Shown one piece after another: positions 1-8,666 of a stretch of DNA of 64,000 nucleotides; within the stretch, counting starts at the first letter, position 1; every line of letters starts with the position of its first letter. This stretch comes from an uncultured Hyphomonas sp. (GTDB lineage: Bacteria > Pseudomonadota > Alphaproteobacteria > Caulobacterales > Hyphomonadaceae). The notes beneath the pieces are model-generated. The model was not told where the DNA came from and ran no database searches. It saw nothing but the letters and a program-made list of their open reading frames with translations. The stretch spans positions 124,001 to 188,000 of the forward strand of contig NZ_OY782759.1 of the NCBI RefSeq assembly GCF_963678195.1, written 5' to 3'. The position numbers and the translations under genes were made by a program.

Positions 1-101
1 CCGGCCGGGGTTTCAGGCGCCGCGTCGTGCCGGCGGCCTATTCCGAAAAAACTACGCCGGCGCCTTTGCGGCGCGGGTTCAGAAGGGTCTGGATCGCTCA
101 T
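1..101 (-). CDS. CorC/HlyC-like CBS-domain protein, N-terminal fragment
   Basis: Only the first 33 or so codons lie in the window; the gene runs off the left edge. It starts with ATG at 101, 12 bases after the ybeY stop, and reads MSDPDPSEPAPQRRRRSFFG, continuing with a charged stretch. In alphaproteobacteria the gene after ybeY is usually a hemolysin-family protein with paired CBS domains and a CorC domain (Mg2+/Co2+ efflux or its regulation), and these often open with a charged, Arg-rich stretch like this one. The product is inferred from position and this N-terminus; no diagnostic domain is visible. Confidence 0.6.
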   Translation of the reverse strand, partial: MSDPDPSEPAPQRRRRSFFGIGRRHDAAPETPA

Positions 102-113
102 CGTCTCTGTAAT

Positions 114-563
114 TCAATCCGTTCCATATGGGTTTGGAATGCCGAGCGATGCAAGCGCCTTTATTTCGAGGCCCTCCATGATTTCGGCTTCCGCCTCCTC
201 CTCATGGTCATGTCCCATAAGATGCAAATAGCCGTGCACCAGAAGATGCGTCAGATGATCGGCAAGGCTGATGCCCTGTGCCTCGGCATCACGCGCCGAG
301 ACCCCCAGCGCCACGGCGATATCGCCCAGTAGCGGCCGGTCCATCTCATGCGCCGGGAAAGACAACACGTCCGTCGGCTTGTCCTTGCCCCGGAAATCCC
401 GGTTCAGCTGGTGCAGCGCCGCGTCATCAGCCAGCAGCAGCGACACGGTGCCTTCTGACGGTTCCACGGCAGCCGCCGCCGCGAAGGCGCGGTCGCACAG
501 GGCGGCGAGGTCCGGCAGGGCATCCCAGCCGGTCTCTGCAATAATCAGGTCTGTCGTGATCAT
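114..563 (-). CDS. ybeY: endoribonuclease YbeY (rRNA maturation factor)
   Basis: Single-strand-specific metal-dependent endoribonuclease acting in 16S rRNA 3'-end maturation and ribosome quality control in the cytoplasm. The protein is 149 residues, normal for the family. The zinc signature H-x3-H-x5-H is intact (His110, His114, His120 within [11 protein letters not shown]), and the upstream conserved [10 protein letters not shown] segment is at residues 61-70. It starts 8 bases after phoH, the classical phoH-ybeY arrangement, and is probably translated from the same mRNA as miaB and phoH; the Shine-Dalgarno is weak, consistent with coupled translation. Confidence 0.96.
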   Translation of the reverse strand: MITTDLIIAETGWDALPDLAALCDRAFAAAAAVEPSEGTVSLLLADDAALHQLNRDFRGKDKPTDVLSFPAHEMDRPLLGDIAVALGVSARDAEAQGISLADHLTHLLVHGYLHLMGHDHEEEAEAEIMEGLEIKALASLGIPNPYGTD

Positions 564-571
564 GGGGTGGC

Positions 572-1561
572 TCAGTTGCCCTCGCCCGCAGCGGCATAGG
601 CATCGATGATGCGGCTGACGAGGCCATGGCGGACAACGTCTGCGGCGGTCAGCGTGTGCACATTGATCCCCTCGACATCCGACAGGATCTGCAGCGCATG
701 ACGCAGGCCGGAGGTCTGAATGCCTGGCAGGTCCACCTGCCCCGGATCGCCGGTGACGATCATGCGGCTATCGCGGCCAAGCCGGGTCAGCACCATTTTC
801 ATCTGGGCGACGGTCGTGTTCTGGGCTTCGTCGACAATCACGAAGGCGTTCTTCAGCGTCCGTCCGCGCATGAAGGCGATGGGGGCGACCTCGATCTCGC
901 CGCGCGCCATACGGCGCTCCATCTGTTCCTGCCCCATCAATTCGCGCAAACTGTCCCAGATGGGCAGCATGTAGGGGTCGACCTTCTCTTCCAACGTGCC
1001 GGGCAGGAAGCCGAGCTTCTCTCCGGCTTCGACGGCCGGGCGCGTCACGATCAGGCGCTGGCGCGCGCCGGACATCAGCTCCGCCACGCCGGCAGCAACA
1101 GCCAGGAACGTCTTGCCCGTACCGGCCGGACCTATGCCGAAAACGAGGCCATTGTCCGGATTGGCCAGCAGATTGATGTAGCGCGCCTGACCTCTGGTCT
1201 GCGGCGTGATCGGCTTCTTCAGCCCTTTCAGACCGCCGCCGAAACTCTGCGCCGGGGTGGACGCCGCCTCAACAGCGGCATCAAGGTCCATGTCGGTAAT
1301 GTCTGCGCCGGACCGCATGCGGCGCTCCAGCTCGGCAAGCGCGGCCTCTGCGATGGACACACCTTCAGCCGTGCCGGCCAGCAGGATGCCGCCGCCCTGG
1401 CTTTCCGCCCGCAGGCCGTAATCCTTCAGTTTGTCTTCCAGCCGGTGCAGGTAGCGATGATGCGGCCCGCACAGATCGCGCAGGCGCTCGGCATTGCTGA
1501 CTTCGTAGAACCGGCTCACCGGCGCTTCCGGTGACATGTTCGGACGGCGCTTTCCGCTCAC
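572..1561 (-). CDS. PhoH-family ATPase
   Basis: Cytoplasmic P-loop ATPase of the PhoH family (329 aa); the exact role is unsettled, with links to RNA metabolism through its constant partner YbeY. Walker A is GPAGTGKT at 144-151 and Walker B is VDEAQN at 243-248; an N-terminal KH-like/RNA-binding region occupies roughly residues 15-100. The GTG start overlaps the miaB stop by four bases (GTGA), which supports this start; an internal ATG at codon 9 is an alternative. Middle gene of miaB-phoH-ybeY. Confidence 0.93.
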   Translation of the reverse strand: MSGKRRPNMSPEAPVSRFYEVSNAERLRDLCGPHHRYLHRLEDKLKDYGLRAESQGGGILLAGTAEGVSIAEAALAELERRMRSGADITDMDLDAAVEAASTPAQSFGGGLKGLKKPITPQTRGQARYINLLANPDNGLVFGIGPAGTGKTFLAVAAGVAELMSGARQRLIVTRPAVEAGEKLGFLPGTLEEKVDPYMLPIWDSLRELMGQEQMERRMARGEIEVAPIAFMRGRTLKNAFVIVDEAQNTTVAQMKMVLTRLGRDSRMIVTGDPGQVDLPGIQTSGLRHALQILSDVEGINVHTLTAADVVRHGLVSRIIDAYAAAGEGN

Positions 1562-2967
1562 AGGGCGGCCTCACGCGTTTCGGCGGGCGCGCTGACAAGT
1601 TCGCCGGAGAGCGAGTTGAGGCTCGCATCGATCACGCGAACGTCCACGATATGCCCCTTCAGGTCCGCTATAGTCATGGCGAAATCCTGCGGAAGTTCGA
1701 AGTGAACCGCCTGCAGCCATGGCGAGCGGCCATGGGCCTGGCCGGGATTGCGGCCCTTGCCGGTAATCAGGACGGGCACGGTCTGGCCGATCTTGGAATG
1801 GTTGAAGGCGGTCTGCTGCTCCCGCAGAAGCTGCTGCAGCTGCTGCAGGCGCGCGTCTTTCACCTCTTCCGGAACCTGGCCGAACATGCCGGCCGCCGGC
1901 GTGCCGGGACGGGCGGAATATTTGAAGGAATAGGCGATCGCATAGTCGACATCCCGGACCAGCTGCATCGTCGCCTCAAAATCGGCATCACTCTCGCCCG
2001 GAAAACCGACAATGAAATCAGAGGCAATCGCGATGTCCGGCCGCGCTTCGCGCACCTTGCGGATGATCTCGCGGTACTCATCTGCGGTGTGGCCGCGGTT
2101 CATCGCCTTCAGGATATTGTCCGAGCCGGACTGCACAGGCAGGTGCAGGAAAGGCATCATTTCCGGCACCTCGCCATGCGCGGCGATGAGATCATCATCC
2201 ATGTCGCGCGGATGGCTGGTTGTGTAGCGAATCCGGTCGATCCCGCCGATTTTCGCGATGTGGCGGACAAGCTGTCCGAGCGTCCAGTCGGCCTCATTGG
2301 TCAGGGCCGGGGCGGCGCCATGATAGGCGTTCACATTCTGCCCGAGCAGCGTGATCTCGCGCACGCCCTGTGCTGCAAGGCTGCGGCCTTCCAGTGTAAT
2401 ATCATCTACAGGACGCGAAAGTTCGGCGCCGCGCGTATAGGGCACGACGCAGAAGGTGCAGAACTTGTCACAACCTTCCTGAATCGACAGGAACGCCGTC
2501 GGCCCGTCCGCCTCGCGCGTCTTCGGCAGCGCATCGAACTTCTCGAGCGTCTCGAACTCGGTTTCCAAACGGTCGCCCACGGCGCGGCTGGCCCGGGCGA
2601 TCATCTCGGGCAGCTTGTGATAGGATTGCGGCCCCAGCACCAGATCCACCGCTGGCTGGCGGCGCATGATCTCGGCGCCCTCGGCCTGCGCCACACAGCC
2701 CGCCACGGCGATGGTCAGATTGCCGCCGCGTGCCTGCTTGGTCAGTTTGAGCTGACCAAGCTCCGAATAGACCTTTTCCGTCGCTTTTTCACGGATGTGG
2801 CAGGTGTTGAGAACGACCAGGTCAGCGTTATCGGCACTGTCTACCGGCGCATAACCGAGCGGCCGCAGCACATCTCTCATGCGCTCGGAGTCATATACAT
2901 TCATCTGGCAGCCATAGGTCTTGATGAAGACGCCCTTGGCTTGTTTGGGTTCGCGGGGGTCGGTCAT
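1558..2967 (-). CDS. miaB: tRNA-2-methylthio-N6-dimethylallyladenosine synthase MiaB
   Basis: Radical-SAM methylthiotransferase that converts i6A37 to ms2i6A37 in tRNAs reading U-starting codons. The 469-residue protein shows the N-terminal MTTase domain with cluster cysteines Cys20, Cys56 and Cys91, the radical-SAM triad C-x3-C-x2-C (Cys166, Cys170, Cys173 in GCDKFCTFC), and a C-terminal TRAM domain (about 380-450). It is the first gene of miaB-phoH-ybeY-corC, divergent from the symporter gene across about 146 bases that should hold both promoters. The start ATG gives the expected N-terminus before the KTYGCQMN motif. A second MTTase of the MtaB type is encoded at 47.2-48.5 kb. Confidence 0.95.
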   Translation of the reverse strand: MTDPREPKQAKGVFIKTYGCQMNVYDSERMRDVLRPLGYAPVDSADNADLVVLNTCHIREKATEKVYSELGQLKLTKQARGGNLTIAVAGCVAQAEGAEIMRRQPAVDLVLGPQSYHKLPEMIARASRAVGDRLETEFETLEKFDALPKTREADGPTAFLSIQEGCDKFCTFCVVPYTRGAELSRPVDDITLEGRSLAAQGVREITLLGQNVNAYHGAAPALTNEADWTLGQLVRHIAKIGGIDRIRYTTSHPRDMDDDLIAAHGEVPEMMPFLHLPVQSGSDNILKAMNRGHTADEYREIIRKVREARPDIAIASDFIVGFPGESDADFEATMQLVRDVDYAIAYSFKYSARPGTPAAGMFGQVPEEVKDARLQQLQQLLREQQTAFNHSKIGQTVPVLITGKGRNPGQAHGRSPWLQAVHFELPQDFAMTIADLKGHIVDVRVIDASLNSLSGELVSAPAETREAAL

Positions 2968-3113
2968 TCGCGGGCTTATGCCTCAAAACAGACCGGCCTT
3001 CCACAGCCGATTGCGGAGGCCCTGCAGCATGACATGCCTGCAATGCTGGCTTCACACAGTGGCAAACGGGGTTAGTGTCGGCCTCAAGCAGAGTAAAGGA
3101 GCCGGGGAGGCTT

Positions 3114-4592
3114 ATGGAAAGTATTATTCGGGCGTTAAATGAGTTTGTCTGGGGGCCGCCCATGCTGGTGCTCCTGCTGGGCACAGGGCTCTATCTGACA
3201 ATCGGCCTGCGGCTGTTGTCCGTCCTGAAAATCCCGTTCGCCTTCGGGCAGCTGTTCAAGAAACCGGACAAGAATGAGGAGGGTGACGTCACGCCGTTCG
3301 CGGCCCTGATGACCGCCCTCTCTTCAACCATCGGGACCGGCAACATTGCCGGCGTTGCGGCCGCGATCGCCATTGGCGGGCCGGGCGCCGTGTTCTGGAT
3401 GTGGATCACCGCCATCGTCGGAACGGCGACCAAATATTCCGAAGGCGTGCTCGCCGTCCGTTTCCGCGAGATCGACCATGACGGCCGCCATGTCGGCGGG
3501 CCGATGTATTACATCAAGAACGGCCTGGGCAAGAATTGGATCTGGCTGGGCGGCCTGTTCGCAACGCTCGGCATCCTGGCCAGCTGGGGCACAGGCGCCT
3601 CGATCCAGTCCAACTCGATCGCCGATGCCCTCAAAGCGACCTACAATATCCCGCCGATTGTCTCGGCAGTCGTTTTGTCGGCGGCGGCGGCAGCTGTTAT
3701 CCTGGGCGGCATCAAGCGGATTGCCAGTGTGGCGAGTCGGCTCGTTCCGGTCATGGCGATTTCCTATCTCGCTGGCGGCCTGCTGGTGATCTCGCTGCAT
3801 CTGGATGCGGTTCCGGCTGCTTTCGGCATGATCTTCAAGGGCGCCTTCGGCTTCGGCAGCGCCGGCACCGGCATCTCGATCGGCCTGCTGATGCTGGCGA
3901 TGCAGAAAGGCGTCGCACGCGGCATCTTCTCGAACGAAGCCGGTCAGGGCTCCGCCCCGATCGCGCACGCTGCTGCCAAGATCCAGGACCCGGTCGACCA
4001 GGGCCTCGTCGCCATGCTGGGCACGATCATCGACACGCTGATCGTCTGCTCGATCACCGCGCTGGTGATCCTGACCTCCGGCGTGCTCGGACAGGAATGT
4101 ATTCCAACGGCTGCCAACGCGGCTGATATTCTGGCGAGCGGGCAACCTGCCGGATGCGACACGGGGGCCCCGCTGACCGTTGCCGCCTTTGATGCGGGCC
4201 TGACCGGCATTGGCGAGCATATCGTTGCCATCGGCCTGACCGTGTTTGGCTTCACCACCATTCTCGGCTGGAGCTATTATGGCGAGCGCTGCGCGGAATA
4301 TCTGTTCGGCGAAAAATCCATCCTGCCATTCCGTATCAGCTGGATCGTGGTCACCTTCTTCGGGGCTGCAGCCCTGATGTTCGAAGGGTCTGTGGCCAAT
4401 ATCGTGAACCTGTTCTGGCTCGTGTCTGACACGCTGACCGGCATGATGGCCGCACCGAACCTTGTCGGTCTGGTCCTCCTCAGCCCGGTCGTGTTCGCGA
4501 TGACCAAGGCGCATTTCGAAGCGATCCGGAACGGCACGCAGAAACCGCGCTATCCGATCATCGACCAGCGTGAGCAGGCGCCGAAAGAGTAA
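3114..4592 (+). CDS. alanine/glycine:cation symporter, AGCS family
   Basis: Inner-membrane Na+-coupled transporter for alanine or glycine (AGCS/DAACS family), 492 residues with about ten hydrophobic segments. Family hallmarks seen are the early TALSSTIGTGNIAGVA motif, the GPGAVFWMW segment, and the GIFSNEAGQGSAPIAHAAA motif in the middle. The start is set at 3114 because a strong GGGGAGG ribosome-binding site lies about 5 bases upstream; an in-frame ATG 13 codons earlier has none. A good rho-independent terminator follows. Exact substrate is not determinable from sequence alone. Confidence 0.93.
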   Translation: MESIIRALNEFVWGPPMLVLLLGTGLYLTIGLRLLSVLKIPFAFGQLFKKPDKNEEGDVTPFAALMTALSSTIGTGNIAGVAAAIAIGGPGAVFWMWITAIVGTATKYSEGVLAVRFREIDHDGRHVGGPMYYIKNGLGKNWIWLGGLFATLGILASWGTGASIQSNSIADALKATYNIPPIVSAVVLSAAAAAVILGGIKRIASVASRLVPVMAISYLAGGLLVISLHLDAVPAAFGMIFKGAFGFGSAGTGISIGLLMLAMQKGVARGIFSNEAGQGSAPIAHAAAKIQDPVDQGLVAMLGTIIDTLIVCSITALVILTSGVLGQECIPTAANAADILASGQPAGCDTGAPLTVAAFDAGLTGIGEHIVAIGLTVFGFTTILGWSYYGERCAEYLFGEKSILPFRISWIVVTFFGAAALMFEGSVANIVNLFWLVSDTLTGMMAAPNLVGLVLLSPVVFAMTKAHFEAIRNGTQKPRYPIIDQREQAPKE

Positions 4593-4612
4593 GGCGCCCT
4601 TCCTCCAAAACG

Positions 4613-4647
4613 AACGCCCCGCCCGGTTTCCGCCAGGCGGGGCGTTT
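4613..4647 (+). terminator. rho-independent terminator of the AGCS symporter gene
   Basis: Perfect 10-bp stem ACGCCCCGCC / GGCGGGGCGT (4614-4623 with 4636-4645), extended by one A-T pair, with a 12-base loop and a short T run. It begins about 20 bases after the symporter stop. Confidence 0.85.
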
Positions 4648-4736
4648 CACGTCAGGGCCCTGAACAGGACCATCAAGAACACCGTCTATGGACCATATAT
4701 ACACCGTCTATACGGCGGTGTTTTCCGCAGACGGTT

Positions 4737-5209
4737 TTACCAGCTGCCGATATTCTCGGCGCTGGCCCAGGGTTCTTTCGGGTCCAGCGGCTTGCCCTGC
4801 TGGAGCAGCTCGACCGAGATCCCGTCCGGCGAGCGGATGAAGGTCATGCGGCCGTCGCGCGGCGGACGATTGATCGTCACGCCCATGCCCTGCAGCCTTT
4901 CGACAGCTGCGTAGATATCTTCCACCGAATAGGCGAGATGGCCGAAATTGCGTCCGCCGCCATACTCTTCCGGGTCCCAGTTATGGGTGAGTTCGATCAT
5001 CGGGATCTGCATCTCGGTCGGGCTCTTGCCTTCCGGGATACCGCCGCAGCGTTCGATGTCTGCCGGGGATGCAAGAAAGACCAGCGTGAACCGCCCGGCT
5101 TCGCTGTCATAGCGCCGACTTCGGTCAGGCCGAGGCCCTCGCAATAGAATTTGAGTGAGGCGTCGATATCGGTGACGCGCACCATGGAATGCAGGAATTC
5201 GATGCTCAT
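4737..5209 (-). pseudogene. gloA: lactoylglutathione lyase (glyoxalase I), frameshifted
   Basis: The gene would encode a glyoxalase I of about 157 residues that isomerises the methylglyoxal-glutathione hemithioacetal. The 5' part reads MSIEFLHSMVRVTDIDASLK in one frame up to about codon 31 (LTEV). The remainder (RYDSEAGRFTLVFLASP, IELTHNWDPEEYGGGRNFGH, SPDGISVELLQQ) continues in a different frame. The frame changes near 5115-5118, where one base appears to be missing (GAAGTC-GGCGCTATG). Restoring one base would give LTEVRRYDSE as in intact homologues, and 473 bases is one short of a multiple of three. Upstream the start overlaps the preceding stop by one base (TGATG). It is either a real inactivating mutation or a sequencing error. 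Confidence 0.85.
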
Positions 5210-5664
5210 CAGGCACCTCCGTTCAGATCGCGAATGACTTGTTTCAGATTGGGCGGCATCAGCGCGTAATAGCGGCGCATGGCAATCGCCAGAAGGGCGA
5301 TCGTGGCGAACATGAATGTCAGGAACACCATGAAAGTGTGGATCAGCGTGCCGGTCTCGAACACCGGCGACTTGCCGCTCATCTGCCAGAACATGTTCCA
5401 CACCGCATTGAAGCCCGCCACGAACGGGCCGAGCATCAGAAACAGGACCGCCGCGCAGGCGAAGAAATAGGTCTCGCGCCGGGGGCCTTCACTGCGCAGG
5501 TAGAGATCGGTGAATTCGACATCGGTGACGTCTTCGGGAATTTCCTTGTCACGCTTCTTCGCGGCGAGGACGTCCGGCGCGAAGGCCCTGGTCTCTTTCC
5601 AGCGCCAGCCAAGGCTGATGCCCCAGACCAGCAATCCGGCAATGGCGAAGTAGTAGATCAGCAT
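5209..5664 (-). CDS. three-TM membrane protein of unknown function
   Basis: Not recognised. The 151-residue protein has hydrophobic segments at about 3-19, 66-88 and 108-129, with a charged loop of about 45 residues between the first two, so it is probably an inner-membrane protein. Its stop overlaps the start of the broken glyoxalase I gene (TGATG), which implies translational coupling and a two-gene operon. Downstream of the Ada-type gene on the same strand with a 35-base gap. I see no catalytic motif. Confidence 0.75.
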   Translation of the reverse strand: MLIYYFAIAGLLVWGISLGWRWKETRAFAPDVLAAKKRDKEIPEDVTDVEFTDLYLRSEGPRRETYFFACAAVLFLMLGPFVAGFNAVWNMFWQMSGKSPVFETGTLIHTFMVFLTFMFATIALLAIAMRRYYALMPPNLKQVIRDLNGGA

Positions 5665-5699
5665 GAGCAGGCCGTCCGGGCTTGCGCCCTGGCCAGCTT

Positions 5700-6584
5700 T
5701 CAGGCGGCGTGGGCGCGTTCATAAGTGAGCATGGCGCGTTTGCGGGCCACACCCCAATGATAATTATGAAGACGCCCATCCGCCGCAAGGGCGCGATGAC
5801 AGGGAATGAACCAGCTGACCGGGTTCGCCCCGACCGCCGCCCCGACCGCCCGCGCCGCTTTCGGATGCCCGCTCGCCCGGGCGAGTTCGCCATAGGTGCA
5901 GGTCGTCCCGGCGGGAATTTCCAGCAAGGCGCGCCAGACCTGGCGCCGGAACGGCGTGCCATAGAGCGCAACGGGCAGCGGCTCGCCCTTTTCGAAGACC
6001 TGCGCCGCCATCTTGCGGGCGGCGGCATCGTCGCGGCGGATGTCGGCATCCGGATACCGCCCGGCAAGATCGGCAAAGGCTGCATCCTCGCCATAGCCCG
6101 GATGGACAAAGCCGGCCTTTTCGGGCGCCCCGTCATCAATGAAGCCCAGGGCGACGAGGCCGCGCGGAGACATTAGCCAGGCCCCTTCCCCGAACGGCGT
6201 CGGCGCCCGGCCGAGCGTCAGGTCTGCCCCGCGCCCGCCGGCCTTGGCTTCGCCGGGGGTCAGGCCCTCATGCGCGATGAACAAATCATGCAGCCGTCCC
6301 GGCCCGGAGAGACCGGTTTCGAATGTCGCGTCCAGAACGCTCGCGCCCTGACGCAATAGCTCGCCCGCCTCGGCATGGGCGATGGCCGACTGGAACTGGC
6401 GCGGAGAGATTCCGGCCCAGCGGGTGAACTCCCGCTGGAAATGGCTAGGACTGAGGCCCATCGCACCGGACACCGAAGCGAGGTCCGGCCAGTCGCGCCA
6501 GGTGTCGCCCAGATAGGACAGGGCCTCCGCCATGCGGTCATAGGCTGCGGCGCGTTCGTCGAGAGGGGGCATCCGGTCAGTCAT
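5700..6584 (-). CDS. AraC/Ada-type O6-methylguanine-DNA methyltransferase
   Basis: Fused regulator and DNA-repair suicide enzyme of 294 residues. An AraC-type helix-turn-helix region (about 15-112, with SPSHFQREFTRWAGISPRQFQ) is followed by an RNase-H-like domain and the methyltransferase active site PCHR (Cys262). That cysteine accepts alkyl groups from O6-methylguanine; YGELARASGHPKAARAVG is the DNA-binding helix region. The N-terminal Ada metal-binding Cys4 domain for phosphotriester repair is absent, so it is the shorter HTH-Ogt form. Start taken at the ATG giving MTDRMPPLDE; an upstream in-frame extension looks non-coding. Divergent from the glutathione transferase gene. Confidence 0.92.
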   Translation of the reverse strand: MTDRMPPLDERAAAYDRMAEALSYLGDTWRDWPDLASVSGAMGLSPSHFQREFTRWAGISPRQFQSAIAHAEAGELLRQGASVLDATFETGLSGPGRLHDLFIAHEGLTPGEAKAGGRGADLTLGRAPTPFGEGAWLMSPRGLVALGFIDDGAPEKAGFVHPGYGEDAAFADLAGRYPDADIRRDDAAARKMAAQVFEKGEPLPVALYGTPFRRQVWRALLEIPAGTTCTYGELARASGHPKAARAVGAAVGANPVSWFIPCHRALAADGRLHNYHWGVARKRAMLTYERAHAA

Positions 6585-6733
6585 GGCTGCAATCTGCCCG
6601 AGCCCCCACGCCCCGGCCACCCGATTCTTGCGCATGGGCGCAAAGCGGCCTGGTCAGAATTGGCCTCTTCCCTGCCTGCGAAAAGCCCGGCATGACTACA
6701 GGATCGAAAACAAGAGACCGGAGTGAAACGGCC

Positions 6734-7681
6734 ATGGCGGACGCACGCAGCATTATTCTGCACGAATACCCTACTTCGCCATATGCCGAGAAAATCCGCC
6801 TGGCGCTGCGCCTGAAGAATCTGGCCTGGTCGCGCGTCGAAATCCCCGTCATCATGCCCAGGCCAGACCTGATGCCGCTGACCGGCGGGTATCGCCGCAC
6901 GCCGGTCATGCAGATCGGGGCCGATATATATTGCGATACGGCGATCATCCTGCGCGAGCTGGAAGCGCGCTATCCGATGCCCGCCCTGAAACTGCCGGGC
7001 CATGAAGGCCTCGCCCAGATGGTGGCCGGCTGGACGGATGGACGCTGGTTCCAGTCGTCTGTCGCCGTCATCTTTGGCGAACTGGGTGACAAGGTCGGCG
7101 AGGACTTCAAAAAGGACCGGGAAAAACTCTCGGGCCGTCCATTCGATGTCGACGCGATGAAAGCCGTCGCCCCGATGATGCGCGACCAGTGGCGCGCGCG
7201 GCTGATGCTGCTGGAGGAACGCCTGCAGGGCGGACAGGGCGCCGGGTCAGGCCTGTACCTCGTTGGCGCAAAGCCCGGCCTGGTGGACGTGCACGCCTAT
7301 ATGAATGTCTGGTTCATGCACCAGAACGTGCCGGACTTCCTGGAGAAATGTTTCGAGACGGCGGACCTGACCAAGGCCTGGTTCGAGCGCCTGCGGGAAT
7401 TCGAAGGCCAGGCGCCGGAAACCATCTCGTCCAAGGAAGCGCTGGAAATCGGCAAGCATGCCGCGCCGCGCCTTGTTATGGCGACGACGAAATACGAACC
7501 GCAGGACATCGCGCCCGGCGACATGGTGGCCGTGGCCCCTGACGATTACGGGCAGGTCTGGGTGGAAGGGGAGATCGTGCACGCGGATTCCCAGCGCGTG
7601 ATCCTGCAACGGCTTTCGGAAGGAGCCGAGACCGTGCATGTCCACTTCCCGCGCGCAGGATTCCTCGTCCGTCGCATCTGA
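6734..7681 (+). CDS. glutathione S-transferase-family protein with C-terminal extension
   Basis: 315-residue soluble protein. Residues 1-80 form a GST thioredoxin-fold domain (HEYPTSPYAEKIRLALRLKN, then RRTPVMQIGADIYCDTAII, the cis-Pro and substrate-site region). Residues 85-220 form the helical GST C-domain. Residues from about 245 onward (DIAPGDMVAVAPDDYGQVWV and after) add a small beta-rich, SH3-like extension not found in ordinary GSTs of about 210 residues. Start chosen at 6734 rather than 14 codons upstream because the GST fold begins there. Substrate unknown. Confidence 0.85.
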   Translation: MADARSIILHEYPTSPYAEKIRLALRLKNLAWSRVEIPVIMPRPDLMPLTGGYRRTPVMQIGADIYCDTAIILRELEARYPMPALKLPGHEGLAQMVAGWTDGRWFQSSVAVIFGELGDKVGEDFKKDREKLSGRPFDVDAMKAVAPMMRDQWRARLMLLEERLQGGQGAGSGLYLVGAKPGLVDVHAYMNVWFMHQNVPDFLEKCFETADLTKAWFERLREFEGQAPETISSKEALEIGKHAAPRLVMATTKYEPQDIAPGDMVAVAPDDYGQVWVEGEIVHADSQRVILQRLSEGAETVHVHFPRAGFLVRRI

Positions 7682-7767
7682 CAAGGCGTCCCTGACCGGT
7701 CTTAACCGACTGGCCCTGTTCGCGGCGGCACAATGCGCTACATTTGCTGCCAAGGAGGGCTACGCCC

Positions 7768-8577
7768 ATGGACCGACGCCTTTGCCTGATTACAGGAGCC
7801 TCCGCCGGGATCGGCGCGGAGTTCGCCCGCCAGTATGCCGCGCTCGGCTGGGACGTGGCGCTGACCGCCCGCCGGGCCGACCGGCTGGATGCGCTCGCCG
7901 CCGAGCTACAGGAAAAACACAAGGTGACGGCGATCGTGATCGCCGAAGACCTCGCCAAGAAGTCTGCCCCGGCCAAGATCCTCGCCGCGCTGGAGGAAAA
8001 GGGCCGCCATGTCGATGCGCTGGTGAACAATGCCGGTTACGGCCTGCCGGGCACCTTCTTTTCCACCAGCTGGAAGGAACAGGGCGACTTCATCCAGGTG
8101 CTCTACACCGCGCCGATAGAGCTGTGCCACCGCGTGCTGCCGGGCATGGCCGAGCGCGGCTATGGCCGCATCATCAATGTCGCTTCCCTCGCCGGCTATG
8201 CCGCCGGAAGCGCCGGGCACACGCTGTATGCCAGCGTGAAGGCGGGCCTGATAAAATTCTCCGAAAGCCTGAATGCCGAATGCGAGGCGCTCGGCCACAA
8301 GGACATCCACTGCACCGCGCTCTGCCCCGGTTTCACCTGGAGCGAGTTCCATGACGCCAATGGCACGCGTGAACAGACCAACAAGATGCCGAAATGGATG
8401 TGGATGGACGCAGAACCGGTCGTCCGGCAGGGCATCGACGCCGTAAACAGGGCACAGCCGGTGATTGTGCCGGGCCTCGTCAACAAGGGGATGGCCACCC
8501 TGTCCCGCATCCTGCCGGAGCCATTGGGCCGGGCCATGGTACGGTCGCAGGGCAAGCGGTTTCGCAAGATCGACTGA
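7768..8577 (+). CDS. short-chain dehydrogenase/reductase
   Basis: NAD(P)-dependent oxidoreductase of 269 residues with an intact classical SDR core: TGASAGIG at 9-16, NNAG at 87-90, Ser140, Tyr154 and Lys158 (YASVK). The ARRADRL stretch after the second strand suggests NADP(H) preference. The C-terminal 60 residues resemble the family that binds long hydrophobic substrates, but the substrate is unknown. Start supported by AAGGAGGG about 9 bases upstream of ATG 7768; an in-frame ATG 8 codons upstream lacks such a site. Confidence 0.92.
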   Translation: MDRRLCLITGASAGIGAEFARQYAALGWDVALTARRADRLDALAAELQEKHKVTAIVIAEDLAKKSAPAKILAALEEKGRHVDALVNNAGYGLPGTFFSTSWKEQGDFIQVLYTAPIELCHRVLPGMAERGYGRIINVASLAGYAAGSAGHTLYASVKAGLIKFSESLNAECEALGHKDIHCTALCPGFTWSEFHDANGTREQTNKMPKWMWMDAEPVVRQGIDAVNRAQPVIVPGLVNKGMATLSRILPEPLGRAMVRSQGKRFRKID

Positions 8578-8586
8578 GTCCCTGCG

Positions 8587-8603
8587 TTGTTGCACCGCAA
8601 CAA
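8587..8603. promoter_or_regulatory. palindromic operator candidate upstream of mcd
   Basis: Perfect 7-bp inverted repeat with a 3-base centre, TTGTTGC-ACC-GCAACAA, placed 7 bases upstream of the predicted -35 box of the methylsuccinyl-CoA dehydrogenase gene. It starts 9 bases after the SDR stop. The size and symmetry are those of a dimeric transcription factor site. The cognate factor is not identifiable from this window; resemblance to TGC/GCA-type PhaR sites is only suggestive. Confidence 0.5.
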
Positions 8604-8610
8604 ATTTGGA

Positions 8611-8639
8611 CTGACAGGGCCGGAAGAGGCCCCTATAAG
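8611..8639 (+). promoter_or_regulatory. predicted sigma70-type promoter of mcd
   Basis: CTGACA (8611-8616), a 17-base spacer, and TATAAG (8634-8639): five of six consensus matches in each box. Transcription would begin near 8646, giving a leader of about 20 bases that contains the AAAAGGGGCAAGG ribosome-binding region before ATG 8667. Confidence 0.6.
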
Positions 8640-8666
8640 GGCAAAAAACTGAAAAGGGGCAAGGAT

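Noticed and set aside
4701-4721. Inverted repeat ACACCG/CGGTGT with repeated accgtctat copies beyond the broken glyoxalase gene.
   Set aside because: Only 6 bp of stem, poor T run on the minus strand and alternative foldings; not convincing as a terminator or mobile-element end.
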